The notes: generated by a model from the sequence alone, not told the origin. 44,704 nucleotides of DNA from an uncultured Clostridia bacterium (GCA_947598205.1 CANQFB010000012.1:1-44704), one strand, 5' to 3'. Numbered from the stretch's first letter, positions 6,316 to 15,303 are shown. Translations and numbers: made by a program.

Positions 6316-7800
6316 ATGGACGAAGAGAGAACCGCGCAGGAGGAGCTCGCCGAACAGGCGCGCATCCGCCGCGAAAAACTTTTCAAACTGTGTGCCGAGG
6401 GGCGCGACCCCTACCTTACGACGAGCTATCCCATCGACGCCGATTCCCAAAAGATCAAGGGCGGCTTCGAGGCTCTCGAGGGGAAGGACGTCGTGATCGC
6501 GGGGCGGCTCATGTCCCGCCGCATCATGGGGAAGGCCTCCTTCTCGCACATTGCCGACCGCTTCGGGCAGATCCAGATCTATATCACGCGGCAAGACGTG
6601 GGCGAAGAGGTATATACTTCTTATAAGAAGGACTTCGACATCGGCGACATCGTGGGAGTGAAGGGGTTTGTCTTCAAGACGCAGACGGGGGAAGTGAGCG
6701 TGCACGCAAAAGAGCTCGTGCTCCTCTCCAAGGCCCTTCTGCCCCTGCCCGAAAAGTATAACGGCCTGCAAAACGTGGACACCAAGTACCGCCTCCGCCA
6801 TATCGATCTCATCGTCAACCAAGACGTAAGAGATACCTTCTATAAGCGGGCGAAGATCGTCCGCGCCATCCGCGCCTTTTTAGACGGCCGCGGCTTTCTG
6901 GAGGCGGAGACGCCCATCCTTCTTCCCATCGAGATCGGCGCCGACGCCCGCCCCTTCAAAACGCACCACAACGCTCTGGACCTCGATATGTACCTGCGCA
7001 TCGAGACGGAGCTCTACTTAAAGCGCCTCATCGTGGGCGGGTTCGAGAAGGTCTATGAGATGGGCCGCATCTTCCGCAACGAGGGCATGGACTCGAAGCA
7101 CAACCCCGAGTTCACCACAGTGGAGATCTACGAGGCTTACGTCGATTATCACGCCGTGATGGACCTCGTGGAGGAGCTCTATAAGTTCGTCGCCATGGAG
7201 GCCTGCGGAACTCTTCAGATCGAATACCAGGGCGTCGTGCTCGACTTCGGCCATTGGGAAAAGCTCACCATGGTGGAGGCCGTCAGGAAGTACTCGGGCG
7301 TGGATTTCGATAAGATCTGCTCGGACGAAGAGGCAAAGGCCGTCGCCGCGGAAAAGGGCGTCGAGACCGAGAAGGGGAAGGAGACGAAGGGGCACATCCT
7401 CGCCGCCTTCTTCGATGCTTTCGTGGAGGACAAGCTCATCCAGCCCACCTTCATCTACGATTATCCCGTCGAGATCTCTCCGCTTGCCAAGCGCAAGCCC
7501 TCCGATCCCACTATGACGGAACGGTTTGAATACTTCATCATGGGAATGGAGATGGGCAACGCCTTCTCCGAACTCAACGACCCCATCGATCAGGAAAAAC
7601 GCATGTCTGAACAGGCCGCGAAAAAGCGCGCTCAGGGGGCGAATGCGCAGGTGGACGAGGACTTTATCGACGCCCTCAACCACGGCATGCCCCCCACGGG
7701 CGGCCTCGGCCTCGGCGTCGACAGGCTCGTGATGCTCCTCACGAACAGCGCGAGCATCCGCGACGTCCTCCTGTTCCCGACGATGAAGCCCAAAAAATAA
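6316..7800 (+). CDS. lysS: Lysyl-tRNA synthetase, class II
   Basis: 494 aa, normal for bacterial LysRS. Charges tRNA-Lys with lysine. Order of domains: N-terminal OB fold that binds the anticodon (about residues 55-145), then the class II core with motif 1 around [10 protein letters not shown], motif 2 with [18 protein letters not shown] and motif 3 with [14 protein letters not shown] near the C-terminus. GAAGGAG precedes the ATG. It follows greA closely and is followed after a single base by a decarboxylase gene, so translation is probably coupled. Confidence 0.97.
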   Translation: MDEERTAQEELAEQARIRREKLFKLCAEGRDPYLTTSYPIDADSQKIKGGFEALEGKDVVIAGRLMSRRIMGKASFSHIADRFGQIQIYITRQDVGEEVYTSYKKDFDIGDIVGVKGFVFKTQTGEVSVHAKELVLLSKALLPLPEKYNGLQNVDTKYRLRHIDLIVNQDVRDTFYKRAKIVRAIRAFLDGRGFLEAETPILLPIEIGADARPFKTHHNALDLDMYLRIETELYLKRLIVGGFEKVYEMGRIFRNEGMDSKHNPEFTTVEIYEAYVDYHAVMDLVEELYKFVAMEACGTLQIEYQGVVLDFGHWEKLTMVEAVRKYSGVDFDKICSDEEAKAVAAEKGVETEKGKETKGHILAAFFDAFVEDKLIQPTFIYDYPVEISPLAKRKPSDPTMTERFEYFIMGMEMGNAFSELNDPIDQEKRMSEQAAKKRAQGANAQVDEDFIDALNHGMPPTGGLGLGVDRLVMLLTNSASIRDVLLFPTMKPKK

Positions 7801-7801
7801 G

Positions 7802-8845
7802 ATGAAACTGCACATCAGGGACATGCTTCTCTCGCAAAAGGGGGAGCACATCTCCTTCCATACCCCCGGCCACAAACGCGCGGGCGCGGACATCACCGAG
7901 CTCTCCTATTCGGACAACCTCTATGCCCCCCGCGGCGTGCTCGCGCGGGCGGAGGAGGACGCCGCCGGAATTCTGGGCGCGGCCCGCTCCTTCTTTTTGA
8001 CGGACGGGAGCACCGCGGGCGTATTTTCCATGATCTTTGCCGTGAAGGCGGCGGGGGCGAAAAAGATCGCCGCGCCCGTCTTCTCCCATCCGAGCGTCTT
8101 TCACGCCTGCGAGGCGATGGGAATGGAGATCGTCTCCATCGGGCAGAGGGTGCGGTGCGGCATCGCGATGCAACCCCAAAAGGAGGAGATCGCCTCCGCG
8201 CTCAAAGAGGCGGACGCCCTCCTTCTCACTTCCCCCGATTACTACGGCTTTTTCGCGCCCATGGCGGCGGCGAGGGAGCTGTGCGACGGGGAGCATAAGC
8301 CCCTTCTTTTGGATGGCGCACACGGTTCGCACCTGCACTTTTGCACCGAGTATGGCGGAAAATTTGCCGATATGTGGGTAGACGGCGTGCACAAGAGCCT
8401 GCCCGCGATGACGCAGGGGGCGGTCGTCTCCGCGAATGGGAAGTGGGCGGAACATCTTTTGCGCGGGGTGCGAACCTTTCGCACCACTTCGCCATCCTAT
8501 CCCATCATGGCGAGCGTGGAATATGCCGTAAAATATCCGCGCAACGAGGCGATCGAAGAGGCTTCCGAGGCCTTCAAACGCAGACATGGGTGCCTCAAAA
8601 ACGATGATTGGTCGAAGATCGTAGTGGCTTTCGGGGAGAAAAGCGGCGCGGCGCAGGCCGCCTTGGAGGCGCAGGGCGTGTTCCCCGAATTCAACGACGG
8701 GAACTATCTTATGTTCTATCTCTCTCCGTGCACAAAGGGGGAGGAGCTCGAAAAGCTCGGCTCTCTTCTCGAAAAACTTCCGCGCGGAGAGGTGCGGGAA
8801 GACGCCCAAGCGGGCGGAATTCCCATCTACAGGGAGGGGCTGTGA
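7802..8845 (+). CDS. Short Orn/Lys/Arg decarboxylase-family PLP enzyme
   Basis: 347 aa, against about 480 for Bacillus YaaO/SpeA relatives. The PLP fold is present: HTPGHKR (20-26), TDGSTAG (67-73), DGAHGSH (161-167) and the cofactor lysine K188 in GVHKSLPAMTQG. The C-terminal domain that normally completes these decarboxylases is largely missing. The sequence DGAH replaces the more usual DEAH. Relatives sit in the conserved yaaO-tmk-holB-yaaT order; here tmk is absent and holB follows directly, with GTG overlapping the TGA. Substrate is not predictable; loss of the C-terminal domain may mean altered activity. Confidence 0.8.
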   Translation: MKLHIRDMLLSQKGEHISFHTPGHKRAGADITELSYSDNLYAPRGVLARAEEDAAGILGAARSFFLTDGSTAGVFSMIFAVKAAGAKKIAAPVFSHPSVFHACEAMGMEIVSIGQRVRCGIAMQPQKEEIASALKEADALLLTSPDYYGFFAPMAAARELCDGEHKPLLLDGAHGSHLHFCTEYGGKFADMWVDGVHKSLPAMTQGAVVSANGKWAEHLLRGVRTFRTTSPSYPIMASVEYAVKYPRNEAIEEASEAFKRRHGCLKNDDWSKIVVAFGEKSGAAQAALEAQGVFPEFNDGNYLMFYLSPCTKGEELEKLGSLLEKLPRGEVREDAQAGGIPIYREGL

Positions 8846-9780
8846 AGACGCTCATTCGCTCCACAACCGCATACCGCATCTTTGCGGCGGACGCAAGGAA
8901 GGGAAGTTGCGCCCACACGACGCTCGTCCTCTTCCCCGACGAAAAATATCTCCGCCTCTTTCTCACCGAGTGCGCCAAGGCATTTTTCGCCGATATGGGC
9001 GCGCGGGTAGCAGATCTCATCGGGAAGGAATGCTTTTCCGATTGCCTCTTCTTCCCCGCACAGGACGAAAAGTTCACGGTGGACGACGCGGCAAAGATCG
9101 TCGACGAGAGCCTTCTCCGCCCGACGGAGGGGGAGAAGAAGCTCTTTGTGCTCGATCATTTCTCGAACGCCTCGCCCCTCGTGCAAAACAAACTTCTCAA
9201 AGTTCTGGAGGAGCCGCCCGAGGGCGTCTACTTCCTCCTCGGAGCGCCTTCCGAACACGCGGTGCTCCCCACCGTCCTCTCCCGCTCGAAGAAACTTGCC
9301 GTCGCGCCCTTCTCCGAAAAGGAGGTAGCAGAGGCTCTATCCCGCACCCATGTCGGGGAGAAGGGGATAGCGGAGGCGGCCGCGGCCTGCGGCGGGATCT
9401 TCTCGGACGCCGAAGCCCTGCTCCTCGACGGGGGGGAACAGTTCGCCCTCGCGGAGAGGTTTTTATCGGGCGAAGGGGTGGAGGCGCTCGCCCGCGGCAT
9501 CACCGATAAAAACGCAAAACAGTTTTTCGCGGCGGTCAGGCTCGTCGTCCGCGACGCCATGTTTATGGCGGCGGGGCAGGAAAAATTCTGCGCGAGAAAG
9601 ACGCCCGCCATGCGCGGCCTCGCAACGTCGATCCCGCTCGGCGCCCTCGTCCGCGCGGAAGAATATGTCACGGATGCGGAACGCGAGATCAAATTCTATG
9701 CAAATCCCGCACAGGCGGCGCTCTCGCTCTCTGTGCGGATCCGGAAGGAGCGTGAAAGATGGCAAAAGTTGTCGTCATAA
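8842..9780 (+). CDS. holB: DNA polymerase III delta-prime subunit (clamp loader)
   Basis: 312 aa from a GTG start that overlaps the previous stop by four bases (AGGGAGG just upstream). The family hallmark NKLLKVLEEPPEG (about residues 114-126) and LPTVLSRSKKL follow, where other family members have the SRC motif. No Walker A is present, as expected for delta-prime. The N-terminal region is more divergent than usual. It overlaps ricT by 22 bases, the standard neighbour in Firmicutes. Assignment rests on the central motif and position. Confidence 0.88.
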   Translation: MKTLIRSTTAYRIFAADARKGSCAHTTLVLFPDEKYLRLFLTECAKAFFADMGARVADLIGKECFSDCLFFPAQDEKFTVDDAAKIVDESLLRPTEGEKKLFVLDHFSNASPLVQNKLLKVLEEPPEGVYFLLGAPSEHAVLPTVLSRSKKLAVAPFSEKEVAEALSRTHVGEKGIAEAAAACGGIFSDAEALLLDGGEQFALAERFLSGEGVEALARGITDKNAKQFFAAVRLVVRDAMFMAAGQEKFCARKTPAMRGLATSIPLGALVRAEEYVTDAEREIKFYANPAQAALSLSVRIRKERERWQKLSS

Positions 9781-10622
9781 AATTCAGGGGCAACATCAAG
9801 CCCTACTTTTTCTCGGCGGGAGGGCTCGAGCTCAAGAAGGGCCAGCGGGTCATCGTCGATACGACGCACGGTCCCGACTACGGGACGGTGCTCGATCCCG
9901 CCTTCGAGGCCAAGGAGGAACAGATCGTCAACCCCCTTAAAAACGTTCTCCGCGTCGCCAACGAAAAGGATGAGGAGACGATCGCGCGCGGGCAGGCGCG
10001 CCGCGCCGAGGCCATGCGCGTATGCAGGCAGAAGATCGAAGAGCGCGGCCTCGAGATGAAACTCATCGACTGCGATTTCACCTTCGACGGGAGCAAGGTC
10101 ATCTTCACCTTCACCTCGGAGGGGCGGGTGGATTTCCGCGAACTCGTGAAGGACCTCGCCGCCTATTTCCACCTCCGCATCGAACTCAAACAGGTGGGCG
10201 CGCGCGACGAGACGCGCATCCTCGGCGGGATCGCCCCCTGCGGCAGGGTGGTCTGTTGCGCGGGCTGTATGTCCGATTTCCGCAAGGTCTCCATCAAGAT
10301 GGCGAAGAACCAAGGCCTCTCCCTCAACCCGGGCAAGATCAGCGGACTCTGCGGAAGGCTCATGTGTTGCCTTTCTTACGAGGACGAATATTACGCCGAC
10401 GCATGCAAGAAGGTGCCCAAGATCGGCGCGACCGTCTCTTCGCCCGAGGGAAGGGGGACGGTCATCACGACGGATATGCTCAAGATGAAGGCCCGCATCA
10501 AGATCGAGAAGGACGGGGCGGTGTTCTACCGCGACTATCCCGTCTCAGAACTCGGCTTCAAGCGGGGGGCGGAGAAGGAGAAAGAACAGGATAAGGACGA
10601 AGATAAAAATTCGGACGATTGA
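9759..10622 (+). CDS. ricT: RicT/YaaT, PSP1-domain RNA maturation and signalling factor
   Basis: 287 aa. In Bacillus, RicT with RicA and RicF forms a complex holding two [4Fe-4S] clusters that assists RNase Y mRNA maturation and affects sporulation and competence. The PSP1 core carries the cysteines C161, C166, C167, C170, C198, C203 and C204 (PCGRVVCCAGC and GLCGRLMCC). A charged Lys/Glu/Asp tail of about 25 residues ends the protein. It overlaps holB. RicA and RicF are not in the window. A 2[4Fe-4S] ferredoxin gene follows 78 bases later. Confidence 0.93.
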   Translation: MAKVVVIKFRGNIKPYFFSAGGLELKKGQRVIVDTTHGPDYGTVLDPAFEAKEEQIVNPLKNVLRVANEKDEETIARGQARRAEAMRVCRQKIEERGLEMKLIDCDFTFDGSKVIFTFTSEGRVDFRELVKDLAAYFHLRIELKQVGARDETRILGGIAPCGRVVCCAGCMSDFRKVSIKMAKNQGLSLNPGKISGLCGRLMCCLSYEDEYYADACKKVPKIGATVSSPEGRGTVITTDMLKMKARIKIEKDGAVFYRDYPVSELGFKRGAEKEKEQDKDEDKNSDD

Positions 10623-10642
10623 AAAGAATTGCGCAAAAATTC

Positions 10643-10671
10643 TTTACGAAGCAAAAATATTATGATATAAT
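10643..10671 (+). promoter_or_regulatory. Promoter of the ferredoxin gene
   Basis: TTTACG (10643-10648), 17 bases, TATAAT (10666-10671). The -35 box sits in the 3' arm of an AAAGAATT/AATTCTTT hairpin (10623-10645) just after the ricT stop, which may weakly terminate the upstream operon. Confidence 0.7.
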
Positions 10672-10700
10672 ACGGATAAGATTTTTATGGAGGTATCCTT

Positions 10701-10871
10701 ATGGCACATAAAATCACGGATGCGTGCGTACAGTGCGGCGCCTGCGAGGCGACCTGCCCCGTCGGTGCGATCTCTCCCGGCGATACGACGTACGTCGTCG
10801 ATCCCGACGTCTGCATCGACTGCGGCGCCTGCGAAGACGGTTGCCCTACCGGAGCGATCTCTGCCGAATAA
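10701..10871 (+). CDS. 2[4Fe-4S] ferredoxin, clostridial type
   Basis: 56 aa, the classical clostridial ferredoxin size. Two cluster motifs are complete: C9, C12, C15, C19 in CVQCGACEATCP and C38, C41, C44, C48 in CIDCGACEDGCP. It carries electrons at low potential in the cytoplasm. ATGGAGG lies 15 bases before the ATG. It has its own promoter and terminator, so it is transcribed alone, but it sits exactly between ricT and trmN6, where Bacillus has yabA. Confidence 0.95.
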   Translation: MAHKITDACVQCGACEATCPVGAISPGDTTYVVDPDVCIDCGACEDGCPTGAISAE

Positions 10872-10882
10872 GGACTGCAAGC

Positions 10883-10911
10883 AAAAAGCGCGGGGCTTCC
10901 CGCGTTTTTTC
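10883..10911 (+). terminator. Terminator of the ferredoxin gene
   Basis: CGCGGG (10889-10894) and CCCGCG (10899-10904) with a GCTT loop, flanked by an A-run and a six-base T-run that extend the stem. Confidence 0.85.
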
Positions 10912-10928
10912 TTTCTGAAGAGAGAGAT

Positions 10929-11591
10929 ATGGAAGTCGTCGAACCCCTCCTCATCGGGGATTATCAGATCATACAGGATACCGAAAGATACCGCTTCACC
11001 TCCGATGCGGTGCATCTCGCCCGCTTTGTGAAAGGGACGAAGGGGGAGCGCGTCGCCGATTTCTGCGCGGGATCGGGCGTCGTCGGATTGCACTTTTTCG
11101 CCGAGAACGCGGGGGTGGAACATGTCACCCTCTTCGAGGCGGACGGCGGCCTCGCCCGCATGAGCGAGAAAACGGTCGCCCTCAACGGCCTTGAAAAGAG
11201 GTTCACCGTCGAAAACGTCCGCTTGCAAGAGATCCCCGCGCCGTATATCGAGAAATTCTCCCTGATCCTGTGCAATCCGCCCTACGAAAAGGGGGGCTTT
11301 GAGAAGTCCTCGGGGGAGATCGCGCCCTGCCGCAAGGAGCTCACCCTCACGCTCGGGGAATTGCTCGACGCCGCAAAAAGGTGCCTGAAATTCGGGGGAA
11401 AGTTCGCCGTCGTCCACCGCGCGGATCGGGTTGCCGAGCTCGTTTGTGCCACCCATGCCCGAGGTTTAGAGCCCAAAAAACTGCAATTCATCGCGGGGAA
11501 GGAGGGGAAGGCCCCCTATGCCGTCCTCCTCCTCGCCGTCAAAGGGGGAAGGGCGGGCGTCGAAGTCCTTCCCACCCTCATCAACCAATAA
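10929..11591 (+). CDS. trmN6: TrmN6-like tRNA1(Val) adenine-N6 methyltransferase (YabB)
   Basis: 220 aa. Class I SAM-dependent methyltransferase: motif I DFCAGSGVVGL (44-54), acidic FEAD around residue 70 for the SAM ribose, and the catalytic NPPY (116-119) used by N6-adenine methylases. Family members modify A37 of tRNA1-Val in Escherichia coli; the Firmicutes homologue YabB lies next to rsmI as here. A purine-rich AGAGAG precedes the ATG. It is followed 10 bases later by rsmI. Substrate is by family, not shown. Confidence 0.9.
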   Translation: MEVVEPLLIGDYQIIQDTERYRFTSDAVHLARFVKGTKGERVADFCAGSGVVGLHFFAENAGVEHVTLFEADGGLARMSEKTVALNGLEKRFTVENVRLQEIPAPYIEKFSLILCNPPYEKGGFEKSSGEIAPCRKELTLTLGELLDAAKRCLKFGGKFAVVHRADRVAELVCATHARGLEPKKLQFIAGKEGKAPYAVLLLAVKGGRAGVEVLPTLINQ

Positions 11592-11601
11592 GGAGGCCGC
11601 C

Positions 11602-12402
11602 ATGATCGCCTTTGTCGCAACCCCCATCGGGAATCTGAAGGACATCACTCTGCGCGCTCTGGAGGAACTTCGCGCCGCCGACGTCATCTTCTGCGAAGAT
11701 ACCCGCCATACCCTCAAACTTCTTACCGCGTATGACATCAAAAAACCCCTGCTCTCCTGCCATAAATTCAACGAGAGGGAGGCGGCGGAGAAGATGATCG
11801 CCCTCTCCCGCGAGGGGAAGCGGATCGCCGTCGTCTCCGATGCGGGAATGCCCGTCGTCTCCGATCCCGGAAACGCCGTCTGCCAAGCGCTCAAAGAGGC
11901 GGGGGAGCGCTACACCGTTCTGCCCGGGGCGTGCGCCTTTCCCTGCGCCCTCGTCCTTTCCGCCTTTCCCGCCGACCGCTTCACCTTCATCGGGTTTCTG
12001 CCCGAGAAAAAGTCGGAGAAGAGGGCGCTTCTGGAACGCTATAAGGCCGCCCGCGAGACGCTCATCTTCCATTGCGCCCCGCAGGATCTCGACGAATACA
12101 CGGCTACCATGTCCGAGGTCCTCGGCAACCGTAGGGCGTGCGCCGTGCGCGAGATCACCAAGATCCATGAGGAGAGCGTTGCGTTCTGTCTCGAAGAGGG
12201 CTACCGCGGCGAGAGAAGGGGGGAGTTCGTCCTCCTCGTCGAGGGGGCGAAGGGGGAAAACCCGCTGTGCGCCCTCTCCGTCCGCGAGCACGTCGCGCAC
12301 TATATGGCGGAAGGCATGGAAAAGAAGGATGCCTTGAAGCAGGCCGCCAGAGACCGCGGGGTCTCCAAGAGCGAGCTGTATCGTGAGACGCTCGACCTAT
12401 AG
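11602..12402 (+). CDS. rsmI: 16S rRNA 2'-O-ribose C1402 methyltransferase
   Basis: 266 aa, near the usual 280. Tetrapyrrole-methylase fold: N-terminal FVATPIGNLKDITLRALE, then FCEDTRHT, VSDAGMPVVSDPG (about residues 76-88) and LPGACAFPCALVLS. Methylates the ribose of C1402 in the decoding centre together with RsmH. The start is set by AAGGAGG eight bases upstream. A terminator follows 22 bases after the stop, closing the trmN6-rsmI unit. Confidence 0.96.
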   Translation: MIAFVATPIGNLKDITLRALEELRAADVIFCEDTRHTLKLLTAYDIKKPLLSCHKFNEREAAEKMIALSREGKRIAVVSDAGMPVVSDPGNAVCQALKEAGERYTVLPGACAFPCALVLSAFPADRFTFIGFLPEKKSEKRALLERYKAARETLIFHCAPQDLDEYTATMSEVLGNRRACAVREITKIHEESVAFCLEEGYRGERRGEFVLLVEGAKGENPLCALSVREHVAHYMAEGMEKKDALKQAARDRGVSKSELYRETLDL

Positions 12403-12423
12403 GGCCGCATTGCCCGCAAGATC

Positions 12424-12444
12424 CGCCCCTTCGGGGGTTTTTTT
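12424..12444 (+). terminator. Terminator after rsmI
   Basis: CCCC-TTC-GGGG hairpin followed by seven T. Confidence 0.75.
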
Positions 12445-12588
12445 ATTTCGGAAAACATATCGCGGCGCGGGGCTGAATATAGATAGAGCGGCGATAAAGG
12501 GAATTCGGAAAATGACAAAATGACAACAGCTTTGACAATTTCCCTCTCCCATCGCGCGAAATATTATGATAGGATACAGGTATTCGGA

Positions 12589-13359
12589 ATGAAATTTTTC
12601 ACCTTCCGCCTTCGGCCCGTTGCCATGGCCGCGGCGCTCTGCGCCCTTCTCGCCGCCTCTGCGGCCACCGCCTATGCCGCGGGCGCGGAGGAAGTCTATT
12701 GGAGCGGGGCGCGGTCTCTGCCCATCTATTGCGTCGAGCGGAGCGACAACAAAGTCGCCCTCTCCTTCGACTGCGCATGGGGGGTGGATTCCACCGATAA
12801 GATCTTGGAAACGCTCGCCTCCGAGAGGGTGCACGCCACCTTCTTCACCGTGCAGTTCTGGGCGGAAAAATATCCCGAATATCTCAAAAAGATCGTAGCG
12901 GAAGGGCACGAAGTGGGCACGCACAGCGCGACGCATTCCTATATGTCCCGCCTTTCGGAGACGGAGATCCGCGCCGAACTCGAGAGTTCCTCGGCCGCCA
13001 TCACGAAGATCACGGAAAAGAGCGTCGAGCTCTTCCGCCCGCCCTACGGCGACTACGACGATCTTCTCATCGACACCGCGAACGCGATGGGGCTCTACCC
13101 CATTCAATGGGACGTCGATTCCCTCGATTGGAAGGACCTTTCCGCCTCGGACATCGCCTCCCGCATCACTTCGCGCGCCAAGAGCGGTTCCATCATCCTC
13201 ATGCACAACAACGGCCTGCATACGGCAGAGGCCTTGCCCATCGTCATCGACACCCTGCGCGCAAACGGGTTTGAGTTCGTGCCCATCGGCGAACTCATCT
13301 ACCGCGAGAATTATACCATCGACGCTACGGGAAAGCAGATCCCCAAGGGAACTGCATAG
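12589..13359 (+). CDS. Secreted polysaccharide deacetylase, PdaB-like
   Basis: 256 aa from ATG 12589. A basic start and long hydrophobic run ending TAYAAG make a signal peptide or N-terminal anchor. The NodB domain is complete: LSFDCAWG as motif 1, GTHSATHSYMS as the zinc motif HSxxH, RPPYGDYDD, WDVDSLDWKD, and ILMHNN. The motif-1 form SFD-x-x-WG is that of PdaB, a sporulation-associated deacetylase of Bacillus, rather than classic TFDDG. It likely acts on peptidoglycan or another amino-sugar polymer outside the membrane. A longer reading from 12520 lacks a ribosome site. No convincing sigma-A promoter is seen (TTGACA at 12532 has no -10 at the right distance), which would fit a sporulation sigma factor. 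Confidence 0.88.
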   Translation: MKFFTFRLRPVAMAAALCALLAASAATAYAAGAEEVYWSGARSLPIYCVERSDNKVALSFDCAWGVDSTDKILETLASERVHATFFTVQFWAEKYPEYLKKIVAEGHEVGTHSATHSYMSRLSETEIRAELESSSAAITKITEKSVELFRPPYGDYDDLLIDTANAMGLYPIQWDVDSLDWKDLSASDIASRITSRAKSGSIILMHNNGLHTAEALPIVIDTLRANGFEFVPIGELIYRENYTIDATGKQIPKGTA

Positions 13360-13618
13360 ATTAAGCGAATTGCGTATAGGCGTCGAAATACTGTGTCGTG
13401 CTACATTTTTCTTGCCCACGTACGCCCAAGTAGGCGGTCTGCGAAAAGCCTCGCACTCCTTGTCTTTCTTCCCTCTCCGCGATTTGACGGAAATGGGGAC
13501 CGCGTCATCCTGAGCCGAAAGGGCAATACGATGTCCTTGTGAGTTCATCTTTGAAGGATCCCCTGATACGAAGTCCGAACAAAATACATATCAAGCTCAA
13601 TGGAGGTACCAAATTCTT
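13360..13618. repeat. Spacer with foldback-family fragment
   Basis: Contains GTCATCCTGAGCCG at about 13505, AAGGATCCCCTGATACGAAG and TCCGAAC at 13554-13580, modules shared with 385-480. The remainder shows no gene. GGAGG at 13602 serves as ribosome site for the next gene. Confidence 0.45.
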
Positions 13619-14302
13619 ATGGATTACATGGCGGAAAAAAACAACAAGGTCTACATTTGCGGCGAGATCGTCTCCGAGGCGGTCTTCTCCCACGAAGTCT
13701 ACGGCGAGGGGTTCTACGAATTCTTCGTGCGCGTCATGCGCCTTTCGGGGCAGGCGGATATTCTCCCCGTGACCATCTCCGAACGCCTCATCCACAGCAG
13801 CGATCTGAAGGTGGGGAGCATCCTCTCCGCGGTGGGGCAGTTCCGCAGTTATAATAAATTGGAAGGGGGAAGGTCCCGCCTCATGCTCACGGTGTTTGTG
13901 CGCGAACTCGTCGAGGCGGGGGAGGGGAAGAACCCCAACGGCATCGTCCTCTCGGGCTATATCTGCAAGCCGCCCGTCTATCGCACCACCCCCTTCAACC
14001 GCGAGATCGCCGATCTCCTTCTCGCCGTCAACAGGGCGTACAACAAATCCGATTATATCCCCTGCATCGCGTGGGGGCGCAACGCCCGCTTCGTGCAAAA
14101 TCTCAAGGTGGGCGACAGGGTCGCCCTCTCGGGCAGGATCCAGAGCCGTGAATATCAGAAGCGCCTCTCCGAAGAGGAGACGGTCACCATGACGGCATAC
14201 GAGGTCTCCATTTCCAAGCTCGCCGCCTTCGAGGAGGGGGAGCGGTTCGACCTCGAGAGCGAATTCGACCTCTATTCCGTCCCGCGCGACGGTGCGGTAT
14301 GA
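13619..14302 (+). CDS. SSB-like protein with two OB folds
   Basis: 227 aa. Residues 103-200 look like a single-stranded-DNA-binding OB fold of the SSB type: NGIVLSGYICKPPVYRTTP, then LAVNRAYNKSDYIPCIAWG, ARFVQNLKVGDRVALSGRIQSREY, the classic strand order. Residues 8-95 form a second, more diverged copy (NKVYICGEIVS, FFVRVMRLSG, LKVGSILSAVGQFRSY). No acidic DDD-type C-terminal tip of canonical SSB is present. GGAGG lies 12 bases upstream of the start. Probably a DNA-replication or repair accessory found in Clostridia. It is not the main SSB. Confidence 0.75.
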   Translation: MDYMAEKNNKVYICGEIVSEAVFSHEVYGEGFYEFFVRVMRLSGQADILPVTISERLIHSSDLKVGSILSAVGQFRSYNKLEGGRSRLMLTVFVRELVEAGEGKNPNGIVLSGYICKPPVYRTTPFNREIADLLLAVNRAYNKSDYIPCIAWGRNARFVQNLKVGDRVALSGRIQSREYQKRLSEEETVTMTAYEVSISKLAAFEEGERFDLESEFDLYSVPRDGAV

Positions 14303-14365
14303 CCAAAAACTTCCAAAAGGCTGTAAAAAAATAAAAAAACTACACATTTATTTTTCAAAATAGGG

Positions 14366-14394
14366 TTGACAAGTTCAAAAACATGTAGTATCCT
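14366..14394 (+). promoter_or_regulatory. Promoter of the three-zinc-ribbon protein
   Basis: TTGACA (14366-14371), 17 bases, TATCCT (14389-14394). Confidence 0.75.
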
Positions 14395-14430
14395 ATTATC
14401 GTTATATTGAAATACTAGGAGGGAACATAC

Positions 14431-15264
14431 ATGGCAAAATTCTGTCGTTTCTGCGGGACACAGGTCGCCGAAGGCGAACAAGCCTGCCCGCATTGCAAAC
14501 ACGAACTGGTAGAGACGTGCGCATTCTGCGGCACGAAGCTCTATAACAATGAGGCGTACTGCCCCGGTTGCGGCAAACCCATCGTGGTGAAGTGCGCAGG
14601 AAACTGCGGTCACATTCTCTACAGCGGCGAACGCTATTGCCCCTACTGCGGGACGAGAAACGAGGTCGCCTTCCCCGAGACGCCCGCACCCGCCCTTCCC
14701 CTTCCCCAATACAGCCTGCCCTTCGGCGGCTTCGGCATGTATGGCTATGGGATGAACGGCCTTGGGACGAACTGCTATGGCTTGAACAGCCAATTCGGCC
14801 AGTTCGGTCAGTTCGGTATGCCCGGTATGCCCCTCGTGCTTCCGCCCATCACGCTCGACGGGACCCAGCAGCTTCCTATGCTTGAGCCCGTTGCACCCGT
14901 TACGCCCGCTCCCATCGTGCGTACCCGTCCCGAGCCTCAGCCCGAACCCGAGCCCGCGCCCGAACCCGTCGTCGTGACCGTTCCCGCACCCGCTCCCAAG
15001 AAGAGGAAGCTCGGCGTTGCCGGTTTCGTGCTTTCCCTCCTTTCGTTCCTTCTTCCTTTCCTTTGCTTCCTCAGCCTCATCGGCGTGCCGATCAGTGCGG
15101 TTGCGATCAAGAAGGATAAGGATCACAGGGGTCTTGCGATTGCCGGTCTCATCCTCGGTCTCATCGTCCTCCTCGCCATCGTCGCCATCATCGTATGGGT
15201 GTTTGCCTTCAGCGGCTTGAACCTCATCAAAGACGTTCTGAACGGTTGGGGACTTCACGTCTGA
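14431..15264 (+). CDS. Zinc-ribbon membrane protein with DUF4190-like C-terminus, three ribbons
   Basis: 277 aa. Three zinc ribbons at the N-terminus: C5/C8/C19/C22, C30/C33/C44/C47 and C55/C59/C70/C73. A Gly/Tyr/Phe- and Pro-rich linker (about 80-185) with repeats such as QFGQFGQFG and PEPQPEPEPAPEP follows. After the basic PKKRKLG come two membrane helices with a KKDKDHRGLAIAG loop, the DUF4190-type plan. The topology suggests a cytoplasmic ribbon domain tethered to the membrane. A paralog lies 1 kb downstream. AGGAGGG precedes the ATG. Function is unknown. Confidence 0.82.
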   Translation: MAKFCRFCGTQVAEGEQACPHCKHELVETCAFCGTKLYNNEAYCPGCGKPIVVKCAGNCGHILYSGERYCPYCGTRNEVAFPETPAPALPLPQYSLPFGGFGMYGYGMNGLGTNCYGLNSQFGQFGQFGMPGMPLVLPPITLDGTQQLPMLEPVAPVTPAPIVRTRPEPQPEPEPAPEPVVVTVPAPAPKKRKLGVAGFVLSLLSFLLPFLCFLSLIGVPISAVAIKKDKDHRGLAIAGLILGLIVLLAIVAIIVWVFAFSGLNLIKDVLNGWGLHV

Positions 15265-15278
15265 TAAAACAAAAAATT

Positions 15279-15303
15279 AAAAACGGGCCATGTGCCCGTT
15301 TTT
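15279..15303 (+). terminator. Terminator after the three-zinc-ribbon gene
   Basis: A 10-bp perfect stem AAAAACGGGC/GCCCGTTTTT with a CATGT loop. Confidence 0.88.

Noticed and set aside
12532..12570. Sigma-A promoter for the deacetylase (TTGACA with TATTAT or TATGAT)
   Set aside because: Spacers of 24 and 27 bases are too long; another sigma factor is more likely, but no consensus could be fixed.
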